Below the pieces are notes generated by a model. It had not been told where the DNA came from. It saw nothing but the letters and a program-made list of their open reading frames with translations, and made no database searches. Both the position numbers and the translations under genes were made by a program. From assembly GCA_039621445.1 (NCBI GenBank), contig CP154956.1:73517393-73581392 (forward strand): DNA of 64,000 nt, written 5' to 3'. Source of the DNA: Euglena gracilis (lineage: Eukaryota; Euglenida; Euglenophyceae; Euglenales). Below, in pieces: positions 1-15,789 of the stretch. Position 1 is the stretch's first letter, and each line of letters opens with the position of its first letter.

Positions 1-6
1 CTCGTG

Positions 7-685
7 NNNNNNNNNNNNNNNNNNNNNNNNNNNNNNNNNNNNNNNNNNNNNNNNNNNNNNNNNNNNNNNNNNNNNNNNNNNNNNNNNNNNNNNNNNNNNN
101 NNNNNNNNNNNNNNNNNNNNNNNNNNNNNNNNNNNNNNNNNNNNNNNNNNNNNNNNNNNNNNNNNNNNNNNNNNNNNNNNNNNNNNNNNNNNNNNNNNNN
201 NNNNNNNNNNNNNNNNNNNNNNNNNNNNNNNNNNNNNNNNNNNNNNNNNNNNNNNNNNNNNNNNNNNNNNNNNNNNNNNNNNNNNNNNNNNNNNNNNNNN
301 NNNNNNNNNNNNNNNNNNNNNNNNNNNNNNNNNNNNNNNNNNNNNNNNNNNNNNNNNNNNNNNNNNNNNNNNNNNNNNNNNNNNNNNNNNNNNNNNNNNN
401 NNNNNNNNNNNNNNNNNNNNNNNNNNNNNNNNNNNNNNNNNNNNNNNNNNNNNNNNNNNNNNNNNNNNNNNNNNNNNNNNNNNNNNNNNNNNNNNNNNNN
501 NNNNNNNNNNNNNNNNNNNNNNNNNNNNNNNNNNNNNNNNNNNNNNNNNNNNNNNNNNNNNNNNNNNNNNNNNNNNNNNNNNNNNNNNNNNNNNNNNNNN
601 NNNNNNNNNNNNNNNNNNNNNNNNNNNNNNNNNNNNNNNNNNNNNNNNNNNNNNNNNNNNNNNNNNNNNNNNNNNNNNNNNNNNN
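7..685. other. Assembly gap (Ns)
   Basis: An unbroken run of N follows six called bases. It cuts the leftmost Penelope-like copy in the middle of its GIY-YIG nuclease region. Any ORF crossing it is meaningless. Confidence 0.99.
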
Positions 686-1106
686 CGCGCCGACTTTCGT
701 GCGTACCAGTGCTCTCGTGCCCGCTGGCGGATGGTGTTGACTGTCTGGCCCACGTACCACTTCCCTGTTGGGAAATGGTACGCCCCGTAGATCATCCCGT
801 GCCAAGTGGTCACTGCCTCCGGGGGGAAGTAATTGGCCCGGTCTCCGTTGGCTTGTGCCTCAGCGTGCCGGAGTTCCAGCAGTCGCCGAATCGGGCTCTT
901 GCGCCAGGAACGCCGTTGCACGGCGTTCACGTGCCAGTCCTCCCATGACCTCCACGTCCACCTGCCTTCCCGTGCTCCTCTCCACCTGCCTCGCGTGCTT
1001 CCCGTGGACTGGGTATGGGAGCGGCCTGTCGTCGCGGGCTGGCGTGTGCCGCGCTACGCTCACCGTCACTCTCCTCCACGTTGTGGGGTGGCCGCGGTTG
1101 CCCGCG

Positions 1107-1614
1107 TCGCTCTCTCTTTTACCACGTGGGTTTCCCTTGCCTTTCCCTTCCCTCCGCCCCCCGCCCTTGTCCTCCTGTCCCCCGGTGGCTGCCCGTCTGT
1201 CTGGCGCACTGGGCTGCCCCTTCCCTTTCCCCCTCCCCCCTCCCTTGGCCTCCGGTCCTCCGGTGGCTGCCCGTCTGTCTGGCGCGCTGGGCTGCCCCTT
1301 CCCCCTCCCCCCTCCCTTGCCTGCTGGTGGGTGTGTGGCGGTCCCCGTGCGTGCGTGCGTGCTGGGGGGGCGGCGCTCCCCCCATGGGCTCCGCACGCGT
1401 TTCACGCCACCCCCGGACCCCGCGCCAGGGCCCGGGGGCCCGGGGATGCCACCGCCGGCGAGCCCCCCACCCCCCAGGGCCCCGTCGGCGTGGTACCTCT
1501 CGTTCTGGTACCCGCATGACGGGCACGGCTGGCAGGTTCCGTGCCCGGCACGCGGGTTTCGGGGATCTCCGTGGCCGTGTCGCTCTTGGGCTCCGTCTCG
1601 TCCTCGGCCCTCGT

Positions 1615-1662
<48 letters not shown>

Positions 1663-2150
1663 CGTGGGTTTCCCTTGCCTTTCCCTTTCCCCCTCCCCCC
1701 TCCCTTGGCCTCCTGTCCCCCGGTGGCTGCCCGTCTGTCTGGCGCACTGGGCTGCCCCTTCCCTTTCCCCCTCCCCCCTCCCTTGGCCTCCGGTCCTCCG
1801 GTGGCTGCCCGTCTGTCTGGCGCGCTGGGCTGCCCCTTCCCCCTCCCCCCTCCCTTGCCTGCTGGTGGGTGTGTGGCGGTCCCCGTGCGTGCGTGCGTGC
1901 TGGGGGGGCGGCGCTCCCCCCATGGGCTCCGCACGCCTTTCACGCCACCCCCGGACCCCGCGCCAGGGCCCGGGGGCCCGGGGATGCCACCGCCGGCGAG
2001 CCCCCCACCCCCCAGGGCCCCGTCGGCGTGGTACACCTCGTTCTGGTACCCGCATGACGGGCACGGCTGGCAGGTTCCGTGCCCGGCACGCGGGTTTCGG
2101 GGATCTCCGTGGCCGTGTCGATCTTGGGCTCCGTCGCCTCGTCCTCGGCC
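1107..2150 (-). repeat. Tandem duplication of a ~540-bp PLE segment around a (CT)n tract
   Basis: Blocks at about 1107-1616 and 1655-2150 carry the same sequence: the CACGTGGG start, the GGTGGCTGCCCGTCTGTCTGG block and the Cys-motif block ending CGCATGACGGGCACGGCTGG. A CT microsatellite (about 1619-1653) sits between them. Copies A and B have this segment once. The duplication puts the second Cys motif out of frame with the first. Confidence 0.85.
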
Positions 2151-3512
2151 TCGTCCTCCCCGTCCTCCGCGTCCTCCTCGTTGCTCTGGTGGCGGCTGCC
2201 TGCTCGCTTGGCGGCTTGGGGGTTCAAACCCAATGGATCTCTTCCGCCCCCGGCGTTGTTGCTGTGGCTGCAGGGGGGCCCAGGGGTTGTCGTCCCTTAG
2301 GTCCGGTCGTTGCTGCTGCTGCTGCGGGGGCGGATTCTGCCGCCATTGGTCGAGCTCTTGCTGCATTTCTTGCAGCGCCCGTTGGAGCCCTTGGAGGCGC
2401 TTTTGGAGGCGTTTTCGGCCGGTGCTTTGTGCTGTTTGCCAGCCCTCTCCTTGGGGTTGGCCCTGCCGGCTTCCTTGTGGGGTGACGTTTCCTTTGCCAC
2501 CCTTGCCTCCTTTCCTGGGCTGTGTCTGCCCTTTTCCTGTTTGTTGTCCTCCTCGCTGGGCCCCCCCTTTTGGGTTGGGCTGTTGGTACCCTCTTTGGGG
2601 TGGTCCGGGGTTCTTTGCTTCCCCGATCCGTGCCCCTTTCTTCCAGTCGTGCTGGTCTTGGCTTCTGCTTCTGGGGCACGGTTCTTCTGCTCCTTCGTCC
2701 CGCTTGACGGCGTGTCGGGCCACGCCCTGCCAGTGATTGGCAGGTACCCCTGGAGATCCGCCCCAGGTCGGTTGCGGGTTCTTAGGCTGGCGCCCCGCCT
2801 GCCACCCGGGGCAGAGGTCCTCTGCGCCGGGCAGGCCGTCATTGCCTGGCATGCCTGTGATTTTTGTGTTCATGGTGCTGGTGGGTTCTGTTTTCGTGGG
2901 GTCCCGATTGACGGCGTGCCGGGACACGCCCTGCCGGTGATCGGCAGGTACCCCTGGAGAGCCGCCCCAGGCCGGTTGCGGGTGATTCTTTGGGCTCCCC
3001 GCTTGCCCCTCGGGGGGGTCCGCTGCCGACCCTTCCTCTTCTGGGCCTGGCTGCTTCGCCTCCCCGATGCGCTGGCCTTCCTGCCAGTCGTGGCTGGTGG
3101 GTTCTCCACCTTCGTCTTCCGCTCCGGTGTGGGACCTCCGCCTCTCTTCTCGCGTGCTGCTGGCTTGGCCTTCTGCTTGGGTTGGTGGGCCTTCGTTCTC
3201 CCTCGCCTTCCATCGGCGGATCTCGTCCCTCCGCTTGTCGGCGACGGCTGCCCACACTTGGTCTTGGAGGCTTTGGTCCCACCCCTGCCACATCTCGTGG
3301 CGGTCGCTTGCTTTGGGCGTGGCCTTGAACCGCTCGTACTGCTCCCGCCACTCTGCCGGCCACTCGGCCAAGCGCGTGTACAGCCTCTTCTTGCGTTGGC
3401 TTGGTTGGGTTGCCTGCGAGGCGTCGTCCCCTTCGGTGGGCTGTGGTGTGGCCGCCTCCTCCACCACCACCGACACTGGGCGCTTGTTGCCCAGGAGTCG
3501 GTCTGTGGCCAT
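1119..3512 (-). CDS. PLE N-terminal extension ORF (gag-like) running into the EN region
   Basis: The ATG at 3512 opens an ORF that looks like real protein rather than GC-rich shadow. Residues about 1-120 are mixed charged sequence with Trp-rich helices (RLAEWPAEWREQYERFK). Two copies of an RIGEAKxPGP motif follow at about 148-157 and 295-304, then a basic Gly/Lys/Gln tract. A predicted amphipathic segment at about 364-385 (LQKRLQGLQRALQEMQQELD) leads to poly-Gln. A cysteine cluster, CQPCPSCGYQNE, is at about 478-490. After about nt 1655 the frame is wrecked by a CT tract and a local duplication, so the ORF no longer joins the GIY-YIG frame. The role is unknown; nucleic-acid binding is a guess from composition and cysteines. 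Confidence 0.5.
1619..1653. repeat. (CT)n microsatellite in PLE copy C
   Basis: An uninterrupted CT run sits between the two duplicated PLE segments. On the - strand it reads as (Arg-Glu)n. Confidence 0.95.
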
Positions 3513-6500
3513 GGGGTCGCTTCTTGCCGGTGCCTCCTCGGTGGCTGTGGTGCTTTGTGCTTCCTGCGTGGGGGTGGCGCTCGGTGGCGGTGTGGCGCTT
3601 GTGGTTGGTGTTGGTGGGGCCGGCGTGCTGCTTGCTGCTGCTGCTGCGGGCGCGGGGGTGGTGCTGCTGGCGTGGCGGGGGTGCTGGCGCCTTCCGTTGC
3701 GGGTGGTGGTGGGTTGTTGCTTGGTGGTGGTGCTGCTCCTGCCGGGGTGGTGCCTGCTGCGGGCGATGTGGGTGTGGCGGCGGTGGGTGCGTCTTCGATC
3801 GCCAGCGTGGCGCGGTGGGTGAGGGGGCGGCTCTCTTGCTGCTGCTGTTGCTGCTGCCAGATCCATCGCACCATTTCGATGAGCAGTGCCCGTTGGGGGT
3901 CCACTGCTCCTTCCGCCGGGTAAGGCTGTGGTCGCCCCATCTCCCGCTGCCACCGGGCCCTCGTCGGCCCGGTGGTGCTGCTGACCGCTTGGATCAGGCG
4001 TTGGACTGGCATGGGCAGCTGTGCGCTCGCCCCCCGGAGCAGCGCGGTCACTGCCCCGGTGTCCAGCCACGGCAGCGGGAGTGGGCGTTCCACTGGCACC
4101 AGGCGCTCCACGTGCACCGGCACCGGGTACGGTGTGGGCACTGCGCGCTCCACGACCACCGGCACGGGTACGTGGTACGGCACTGGGATCTGTACCGGCA
4201 CCACGCGCTCGACGTACACCGGCACGGGACAGGGGGTGGGCACCGGCACCGGCACCGGGTACGGTTGGGGCACCTGGACCACTTGCAGCGGCTGCTGCAC
4301 TGTGGTTGTTGGCGGCTGCTGGCTGGTTGGCGTCGCCGCTGATGTCTGTGTGGTGGGTGTAGGGGAAGCGCCGGCCACCTCCCGCTCCTGTGTGCTCGCT
4401 GTGCACTGTGTTTCGGCGACAGGAACGTGAGGTGGCTGTGCTCGTGGGGAGAGTGCGCCCCCCACTGCACGCTCCTGTGCGAGAGGGGCGTGCAGTGGCA
4501 GCGACTCGGAAGGCGGACAGCCCCATCGCACAGACCTTTCATCCCAAGTCGACGACGAGCTGGCAGCCCCCCGCGTGGGGTACACCGGTGAAGACCACGG
4601 CCTTCTCGGCGGTATGTTGCCTTTCTGCCCTGCCCCCCTCTGTCCTGGTCGTCCGGTCCTGGTTGGCCCCACCCCTCCCCTGCCGCTCGGTGGGAGGGGG
4701 TACGGTATCAGCGGCGGTGCCATCGGGCGGTAGCTGCTGGCTGGTTGCGAGGAGCCGCCCTGCGGCTCCCCGTCGCCTGGGCTTGCGTGTGGCGGGGACC
4801 CCGGTGGCGTGGTGAGGTCGATGAGGTCGTCGATGGGCTCCCGTTGTGCTGCTTGGGGCTGGGGGGTCCCCTCACATGCTGCCTGGTGCCCTGCTGCGTC
4901 CCGCGGTGGTGGGTGCTGTGGTGTTCCCCTGCCACTGTCCCGCGGCAGTGGTACGCGGGCTTCCCACGTTGGCCACTTGGGGGCCGGCCTGCGCTGTCCC
5001 CCCTCCTCCGCTTCCGTCACCTTTCGCCACGCGTCGTGGAACCACGCCCGCAGTTCCCGCGTGGTGACGGATGCCGCGTCCCAGTACCGCCACAGGAACC
5101 GGGTCCACGTGGAGTGCACCATTCTCCGTGGGTATCCCCTGCGATGCGCGTGGGTGAAGATGCCGGCCACCGCGTCTTGGAACAGATCCATGCGGCTGCA
5201 TGTCCGTTGGGCTGCCACCAACCGGCCCATGATGACGCCTGCCAGCTGGGCTGGGTTGGCCACTGTTGTGCCCTCGGGGTATCGGTCCACCCGGATGGGG
5301 TAGTCCACTGCACGGTCGTGCAGGACCGAGTGGGCTTGTCCGCGGTCGTCCACGAACAGCCGCACCCCCAGGTAGATGAGGCTGTGGGGCTCCTCGGCGG
5401 TGGACTTGTACTGCATCCCGTAGTCCTCCTCGGTGGGCAGCCCTTTCCCGGGGATGAGGGCATCTGGTCCCATGACGATGATGTCGTCGATGTACCGCCG
5501 CATGAGGACGTTGGTCGGTGCCGTTCGGTCCACCCACCTGCTCTCCACGGCGTAGGCGTACAGGTTGGCCAGCTGCGGGGAGCACTCCAGCCCCATGGGT
5601 ACTCCCTTTTGCTGCTTCCGCACCACCCCGCCGTTCACCGCGTAGAGGTTGGCCAGCATCTTGCGCAGGGTGTCCTCCACCCTCGGCAGCGTGAACCACG
5701 GCATTCCGGGGGCGTCCTTCACCTTGGCCGCCTCGTGCCAGCCCCCTGCCCCCAGGCGTAGGTCCACGTCTCGTGGGTGTTGGCCCGTGTCCCGTGCTTT
5801 GCCGGTGGTTTCCTCCTCCCAGGCTTCCTTCACCGCTGCCATCACCCCGTGCACCAGGTGCTCGTGCTCCAGCGCCTCGTACATGGTGGTGAAGTCATAC
5901 GTTGCCCACGGCACGGCGCCAAGGGCTCGGCTTTGCGCCAGCACCCGGAACTCCTGCACGAACTCATCGATGTCCTCGATGATCCAGTAGCGGGACTTGT
6001 TGCCTTTGCCCACTGCTTCCCGGTCCTTTCGCCGCAGGGTAGCCATCACCACTTGGAGCACTTTGACCATGAGGCCGCCCACTTCGGAGAGGGCGTTCTT
6101 TGGCTTTCCTTCTTCTTCCTCATGGTCGCCTTCGTCCTGGTTCCGGGCCGTCCCGGCAATCCAGCGGAAGGCTTGCTTCTTGGCCTTCCATGCTCCATAG
6201 AGGTATGGCAGCCGTGGGTGGTGGAGGAGCTGCAGCTCGTCGTTCAGGGCCTTGATCTGCTCCAGCAGGTCCGCCGGCGGGCGGGCGTCTGGGACGAATG
6301 CCCCGGTCGCTTCCAGCCGCTCGTGCAGCTTCGCCGCGAACAGCCGCCCGCAGGCGAAGAACAGGGCGTGCGGTGCCCTGTCCTCCGGCCCGAACACCAG
6401 CGCTCTCTTGGCTGCGCTGAGCTGCTCCTGCAGGTTGGGGTACCCGTCTGGCTCGTGGGGGTGCTCCCTTGCCGCCTGCGTGATGCGGGCCTCTGCGCGT

Positions 6501-8710
6501 GCCCGCACCGCTTCCGCCCACTTCAGCAGGCCCGTGCGGTAGCCCTCGTCGTCTTGGTGGGCCTTGGTCTTGTACTCCACGTACTGGCGGAGGCCGTCGT
6601 CGAGGCGCGCCAGCACTGACGAGATGGGCAGCCGCAGGCGGTACTTCTTCCCCTTGCTGAGGATCTCCCTCAGGTACGGGGACGCCAGCTCGTCGGGGTC
6701 TGTGGAGAGGACGTGCCCCTCCACCAGCGTGGCGTTCGGTCGCACCTGCGTCCGGCAGGGGCAGTGCTCCTCCCCGTCGGCGTCCATCGGCTGTGGGTGC
6801 ATGGCCCAGTCCTTGTAGTTGAACAGTGCGCTGGCGATCTGCGGGGCGAACTTGTGCACCACCATGATGGCTGCCCCCACCTCCGGCTCTGGGTGGAGCT
6901 TGTACACCTCGGGGTCGCGGATGATGTCCGGCAGGGCCATCTTCTCGGCGATGGGGTGCCCGTACAGGAAGCGGACGAAATCCCGGGCCTTCTTCTCCGC
7001 CTTGCGCTTTCGGAGTGCCTCCCGGGCTTCTGCTGCGATCGCAGCCGTTGTCGCCGTCTGCTCTGTTGGGCGCAGTCCCTTCTCCAGCCCCTCCAGGATC
7101 TCCACCAGGTCCTCGCGTGCCAGCACGTGCAGCCACCGCCTTGTTGCCCTCGGGTCTGCCTGCCACTGCCGGATGGCGCTCTTTGCCGCCTCCAGGTCCC
7201 GTGCTGGTTCCCGTGGCGCGGTTGCTCCACTGGGGGGCAGGTGGCCCGCGCTTGCGGGCTTGCCCGGGTACGCTGAGTTCCATCCCTTTGGCCACATGGA
7301 CCTCAGCTTGTCCACCCAGTACTTCTCCCTCGGGGTGGCCACCGCCCGGAAGAGCGCCCGCTCTTTCTTCCGCCACCCTGCTTGTCGGTCTGCCTCTGGA
7401 CATCGCCACAGCTCCTTGGGGATGATCTCCAGTGGCAGGGCCAGCCAGGTCATCGGGTCCGGGTCGTCTGCCAGCGCCAGGTGCAGGAAGTCCCGCGCCG
7501 ACTTTCGTGCGTACCAGTGCTCTCGTGCCCGCTGGCGGATGGTGTTGACCGTCTGGCCCACGTACCACTTCCCTGTTGGGAAATGGTACGCCCCGTAGAT
7601 CATCCCGTGCCAGGTGGTCACTGCCTCCGGGGAGAAGTAATTGGCCCGGTCTCCGTTGGCTTGTGCCTCAGCGTGCCGGAGCTCCAGTCGCCGAATCGGG
7701 CTCTTGCGCCAGGAACGCCGTTGCACGGCGTTCACGTGCCAGTCCTCCCATGACCTCCACGTCCACGCCTGCCTTCCCGTGCTCCTCTCCACCTGCCTCG
7801 CGTGCTTCCCGTGGACTGGGTATGGGAGCGGCCTGTCGTCGCGGGCTGGCGTGTGCCGCGCGACGCTCACCGTCACTCTCCCTCCACCCGTTGTGGGGTG
7901 GCCGCGGTTGCCCGCGTCGCTCTCTTTTACCACGTGGGTTTTCCTTGCCTTTCCCTTTCCCCCTCCCCTCTCCCTTGGCCTCCTGTCCCCCGGTGGCTGC
8001 CCGTCTGTCTGGCGCACTAGGCTGCCCCTTCCCTTTCCCCTCCCCCCCCTTGGCCTCCGGTCCTCGTGGCCCGTCTGTCTGGCGCGCTGGGCTGCCCCTT
8101 CCCCTCCCCCCCTTGCCTGCTGGTTGGTGTGTGGCGGTCCCCGTGCGTGCGTGCGTGCTGGGGGGGCGGCGCTCCCCCATGGGCTCCGCACGCGTTTCAC
8201 GCCACCCCCGGACCGCCCTGGGGGGGGCCCGGGGATGCCACCGCCGGCGAGCCCCCCCAGGGCCCCGTCGGCGTGGTACACCTCGTTCTGGTACCCGCAT
8301 GACGGGCACGGATGGCAGTCTCGTGCCCGGCAGGGGTTTCGGGGATCTCGTGGCCTTCTTGGGCTGTCGCCTCGTCCACGGCCTCGTCCTCCCGTCCTCC
8401 GCGTCCTCGTGCTCTGTGCTTCTCTCTCTCTCTCTCTCTTGCTCTCTCTCTCTCTCTCTTCTCGGCTCTCGCTCTTCTCTCTCTCTCTCTCTTTCCGCTC
8501 AGCGGCTTTTGAGAGCCAGCGGCGGATCCAGCCGGGCCTTGCTTGTCGATGCCCCGACGCCGGCTGTGTGGGGGCAGACCGCCTGGTGGGGGCGCTCGGT
8601 TCCGCGGGTGGGCGAGTCATGGACCCCAAGGGTATGCGGCCCTCAGGGCCGGCTGCTGGCAGGCGTGCGTGGGGTGGCCCCGGGGCGGGTGGCGGCTCCG
8701 CGTGTTGCAT
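2870..8710 (-). CDS. Penelope-like EN-RT polyprotein, copy A
   Basis: This is an open frame of 1946 codons; the element-specific part begins near 8.5 kb and probably ends near 3.7 kb. Domains in order: Arg/Glu dipeptides from a (CT)n tract; the Cys motif CHPCPSCGYQNE; a GIY-YIG nuclease (about residues 368-400, YGAYHF...WYVGQT, then RAREHWYARK); a CxC linker (EEHCPCRT, about 646); an RT with motif A-like DFTTMYEAL, motif B GVPMGLECSPQLANLYAYA and motif C YIDDI (about 1072); a Pro/Val repeat (about 1476-1550); and poly-Gln. An N-terminal EN with a CxC linker is the hallmark of the Naiad/Chlamys PLE clade. The RT motifs and EN look intact. Past 3.7 kb the frame is probably a shadow of copy C. 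The true start is not determined. Confidence 0.85.
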   Translation of the reverse strand: MQHAEPPPAPGPPHARLPAAGPEGRIPLGSMTRPPAEPSAPTRRSAPTQPASGHRQARPGWIRRWLSKAAERKEREREKSESREERERESKREREREAQSTRTRRTGGRGRGRGDSPRRPRDPRNPCRARDCHPCPSCGYQNEVYHADGALGGLAGGGIPGPPPGRSGGGVKRVRSPWGSAAPPARTHARGPPHTNQQARGGGEGAAQRARQTGHEDRRPRGGRGKGRGSLVRQTDGQPPGDRRPRERGGGKGKARKTHVVKESDAGNRGHPTTGGGRVTVSVARHTPARDDRPLPYPVHGKHARQVERSTGRQAWTWRSWEDWHVNAVQRRSWRKSPIRRLELRHAEAQANGDRANYFSPEAVTTWHGMIYGAYHFPTGKWYVGQTVNTIRQRAREHWYARKSARDFLHLALADDPDPMTWLALPLEIIPKELWRCPEADRQAGWRKKERALFRAVATPREKYWVDKLRSMWPKGWNSAYPGKPASAGHLPPSGATAPREPARDLEAAKSAIRQWQADPRATRRWLHVLAREDLVEILEGLEKGLRPTEQTATTAAIAAEAREALRKRKAEKKARDFVRFLYGHPIAEKMALPDIIRDPEVYKLHPEPEVGAAIMVVHKFAPQIASALFNYKDWAMHPQPMDADGEEHCPCRTQVRPNATLVEGHVLSTDPDELASPYLREILSKGKKYRLRLPISSVLARLDDGLRQYVEYKTKAHQDDEGYRTGLLKWAEAVRARAEARITQAAREHPHEPDGYPNLQEQLSAAKRALVFGPEDRAPHALFFACGRLFAAKLHERLEATGAFVPDARPPADLLEQIKALNDELQLLHHPRLPYLYGAWKAKKQAFRWIAGTARNQDEGDHEEEEGKPKNALSEVGGLMVKVLQVVMATLRRKDREAVGKGNKSRYWIIEDIDEFVQEFRVLAQSRALGAVPWATYDFTTMYEALEHEHLVHGVMAAVKEAWEEETTGKARDTGQHPRDVDLRLGAGGWHEAAKVKDAPGMPWFTLPRVEDTLRKMLANLYAVNGGVVRKQQKGVPMGLECSPQLANLYAYAVESRWVDRTAPTNVLMRRYIDDIIVMGPDALIPGKGLPTEEDYGMQYKSTAEEPHSLIYLGVRLFVDDRGQAHSVLHDRAVDYPIRVDRYPEGTTVANPAQLAGVIMGRLVAAQRTCSRMDLFQDAVAGIFTHAHRRGYPRRMVHSTWTRFLWRYWDAASVTTRELRAWFHDAWRKVTEAEEGGQRRPAPKWPTWEARVPLPRDSGRGTPQHPPPRDAAGHQAACEGTPQPQAAQREPIDDLIDLTTPPGSPPHASPGDGEPQGGSSQPASSYRPMAPPLIPYPLPPSGRGGVGPTRTGRPGQRGAGQKGNIPPRRPWSSPVYPTRGAASSSSTWDERSVRWGCPPSESLPLHAPLAQERAVGGALSPRAQPPHVPVAETQCTASTQEREVAGASPTPTTQTSAATPTSQQPPTTTVQQPLQVVQVPQPYPVPVPVPTPCPVPVYVERVVPVQIPVPYHVPVPVVVERAVPTPYPVPVHVERLVPVERPLPLPWLDTGAVTALLRGASAQLPMPVQRLIQAVSSTTGPTRARWQREMGRPQPYPAEGAVDPQRALLIEMVRWIWQQQQQQQESRPLTHRATLAIEDAPTAATPTSPAAGTTPAGAAPPPSNNPPPPATEGASTPATPAAPPPRPQQQQQAARRPHQHQPQAPHRHRAPPPRRKHKAPQPPRRHRQEATPWPQTDSWATSAQCRWWWRRRPHHSPPKGTTPRRQPNQANARRGCTRAWPSGRQSGGSSTSGSRPRPKQATATRCGRGGTKASKTKCGQPSPTSGGTRSADGRRGRTKAHQPKQKAKPAAREKRGGGPTPERKTKVENPPATTGRKASASGRRSSQAQKRKGRQRTPPRGKRGAQRITRNRPGAALQGYLPITGRACPGTPSIGTPRKQNPPAP
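4061..4283 (-). repeat. Pro/Val-rich alveolin/articulin-like coding repeat, copy A
   Basis: On the - strand this encodes alternating PVPV, YPVPVHVER and VVPVQIPVPY units downstream of the RT. The base sequence shows a short period built on CACCGGCAC and GCGCTCCACG. The pattern resembles the VPV/EKxVEVP repeats of articulins and alveolins, which are cytoskeletal proteins of protists. Similarity by composition alone is possible. Confidence 0.6.
8422..8495. repeat. (CT)n-rich tract at the head of PLE copy A
   Basis: Interrupted CT repeats lie at the 5' edge of copy A, at the same relative place as the long CT tract of copy B. PLEs of the permuted-domain clade are reported to favour microsatellites. 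Confidence 0.9.
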
Positions 8711-8728
8711 GGCCCTCGGGTGCTGCCG

Positions 8729-14152
<5,424 letters not shown>

Positions 14153-14689
14153 AGCACCTTAAACAGTATCAGTAGTAGTAAGTCATAGTATTAATAGTAG
14201 TAGTTAGTAATAGTATTAGTAATATTTCTGGCAGTCTTTGTGGGGTTATTTTTTTTCGGCCAGAAAAACCAGAGGATAATAACCACGTGGAACATACATA
14301 AGATTAATAGTTTTGTCAATTGTACAAATCAAGAAGATAATTGAAGTTGCCCAAAGTGAAAATTCTGGGGGGTGCAGGTTTTTCTCCAACCTCTTTTGGC
14401 CAACAGGTCCCGATGATGGCGGCCAACCCATATGACTCAAAGCGGAAGGTTCAGTCCAAAGCGTTCAACAAGCTGCTGAACCACTACGAGAGCCAAGTCT
14501 TCCTTGGTGCGTTGCCACGGTGCATCGGATCGTTAAAGTGCACCCGGTCAGGCATGAAGAAGAACCCACACTGGACCGGCAACCCTGGTGCGCAGGGCCG
14601 CCGGAGAACACCCGGGACCACATCTTCGCGGCCAGCCGCGCGCTCCTCAACGGGGACTGGAAGGAGTGCTACCGTCTCATCTCCGGCCT

Positions 14690-15388
14690 GTCAGTCAGGG
14701 TGTCGCTTAAGACGAAGGGCACCTGGGGGTTCCAGCCAGCCAGGTACTTTTTTCAGCCTCGTCCCCCACCGACAGAGTTTAATTTTTTTTCCGGTCACCC
14801 AAAGGGCGGCCGGATGGTGACGGATTTTTGGTTTTTGTGTGTGCAAAAATGGGTCAAAAAATGCGGATTTGGGCTGGCCAGGCAAATTTTGGGTCAAAAA
14901 TTATTAATAATAATAATTCAATCATAATGATGATGAATGGATTATTATTATTATTTTCCATAGTTGCAGTTTTTTTGACCATTTTTTGCAGTGTGGTTTT
15001 TTGGTACCCGGTTCGACCCTGGGTCAGGCCCAGTTCCAGCCGGGGGTCCATGTGGACAGGGCATTAAGTGAGCGTTGGTTTTGTATGGGGGAAGGGGGGG
15101 GTTCGACCCCCCTTCCCCCCTTCGGGCTGAGGGGGGGGGGGTCTGGGAACCCTCCATGGAACCGAAGTTTTTTCTTCCCCGGCTTTTTGCGCCAGGACAC
15201 TACTGTTTTATCATCTGTTTGTGGCAATTTCGTGGTATTTTTGGGGGCTTTGCGCCGTTTCCCCCTTTTTACCCAGAGGAACCCCCCTTCTCATTTAATA
15301 CCCTGCTTAGGGGGGGGGGAGGGGGTTCAGCCAGCAGCTGTTTTCCAGGCAGCCCTAATTTCCGACCCAGGGGGGGGGGGTCACTAAG
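14690..15388 (+). other. EIF3C intron rich in poly-G and poly-T
   Basis: The donor GTCAGT is strong and the acceptor is CACTAAG. An AT-rich patch (14890-14950) lies beside blocks of poly-C and poly-G bounded by GAC...GTC. No gene is seen. Confidence 0.65.
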
Positions 15389-15457
15389 CGACGCCCTGCT
15401 CACGGTGTGGGATTTGGTGCCCCACGGGGATGCCATCAAGAAGATGCTGCATGGGAG

Positions 15458-15756
15458 GTGTGCCACAGGCTGTCCCTGGCTGCAGGGGGTGATATGAAAG
15501 GTGCACAATTTGCATGTTTTGCATGGTAAAAATTTTTGGGGAAATATCCATTCTTGGACATTTTTCTTTTTCTTTCGCTGTGCATCTCGTATTTAGGCTT
15601 TTTTGGGGGTCTGTGTGCACATTTTCGCACATAGTCAAAAGAAATTTATTTTAGCACCAGCGTTTGACGAACTTTGAGCGAGAGGAGCATGATTGGACAA
15701 GATCCGTCATTTTTGGCCCTGCCACTCCTGGTACCAGCTTTCAGAAGACACCCTCT

Positions 15757-15789
<33 letters not shown>

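Larger units (their letters stand above)
686..3700 (-). mobile_element. Penelope-like element copy C, 3' part lost in gap
   Basis: Read on the - strand, this is the 5' portion of a third PLE in tandem with copies A and B. It holds an N-terminal extension ORF starting at 3512, the Cys-rich segment (CQPCPSC) and the start of the GIY-YIG domain (about 686-830, with the YGAYHFPTGKWYVGQT block). The gap removes the linker and RT. The right boundary with the 3' end of copy A is not sharp; about 3.5-3.7 kb is my best estimate. Copy C is the only copy that keeps the N-terminal extension. The corresponding parts of A and B are replaced by (CT)n. Confidence 0.7.

Noticed and set aside
4-948. Long + strand ORF at the left edge
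   Set aside because: It consists almost entirely of Ns; the called part is antisense to the PLE EN region.
2599-2640. Bona fide 2A self-cleaving peptide
   Set aside because: NPGP is present, but the required Asp-x-Glu-x before it is not; kept only as a motif worth testing.
4745-5761. Long + strand ORFs opposite PLE copies A and B (for example 338 codons at 4745 and 9812)
   Set aside because: They are shadows of the GC-rich RT frame; the - strand carries the EN and RT motifs.
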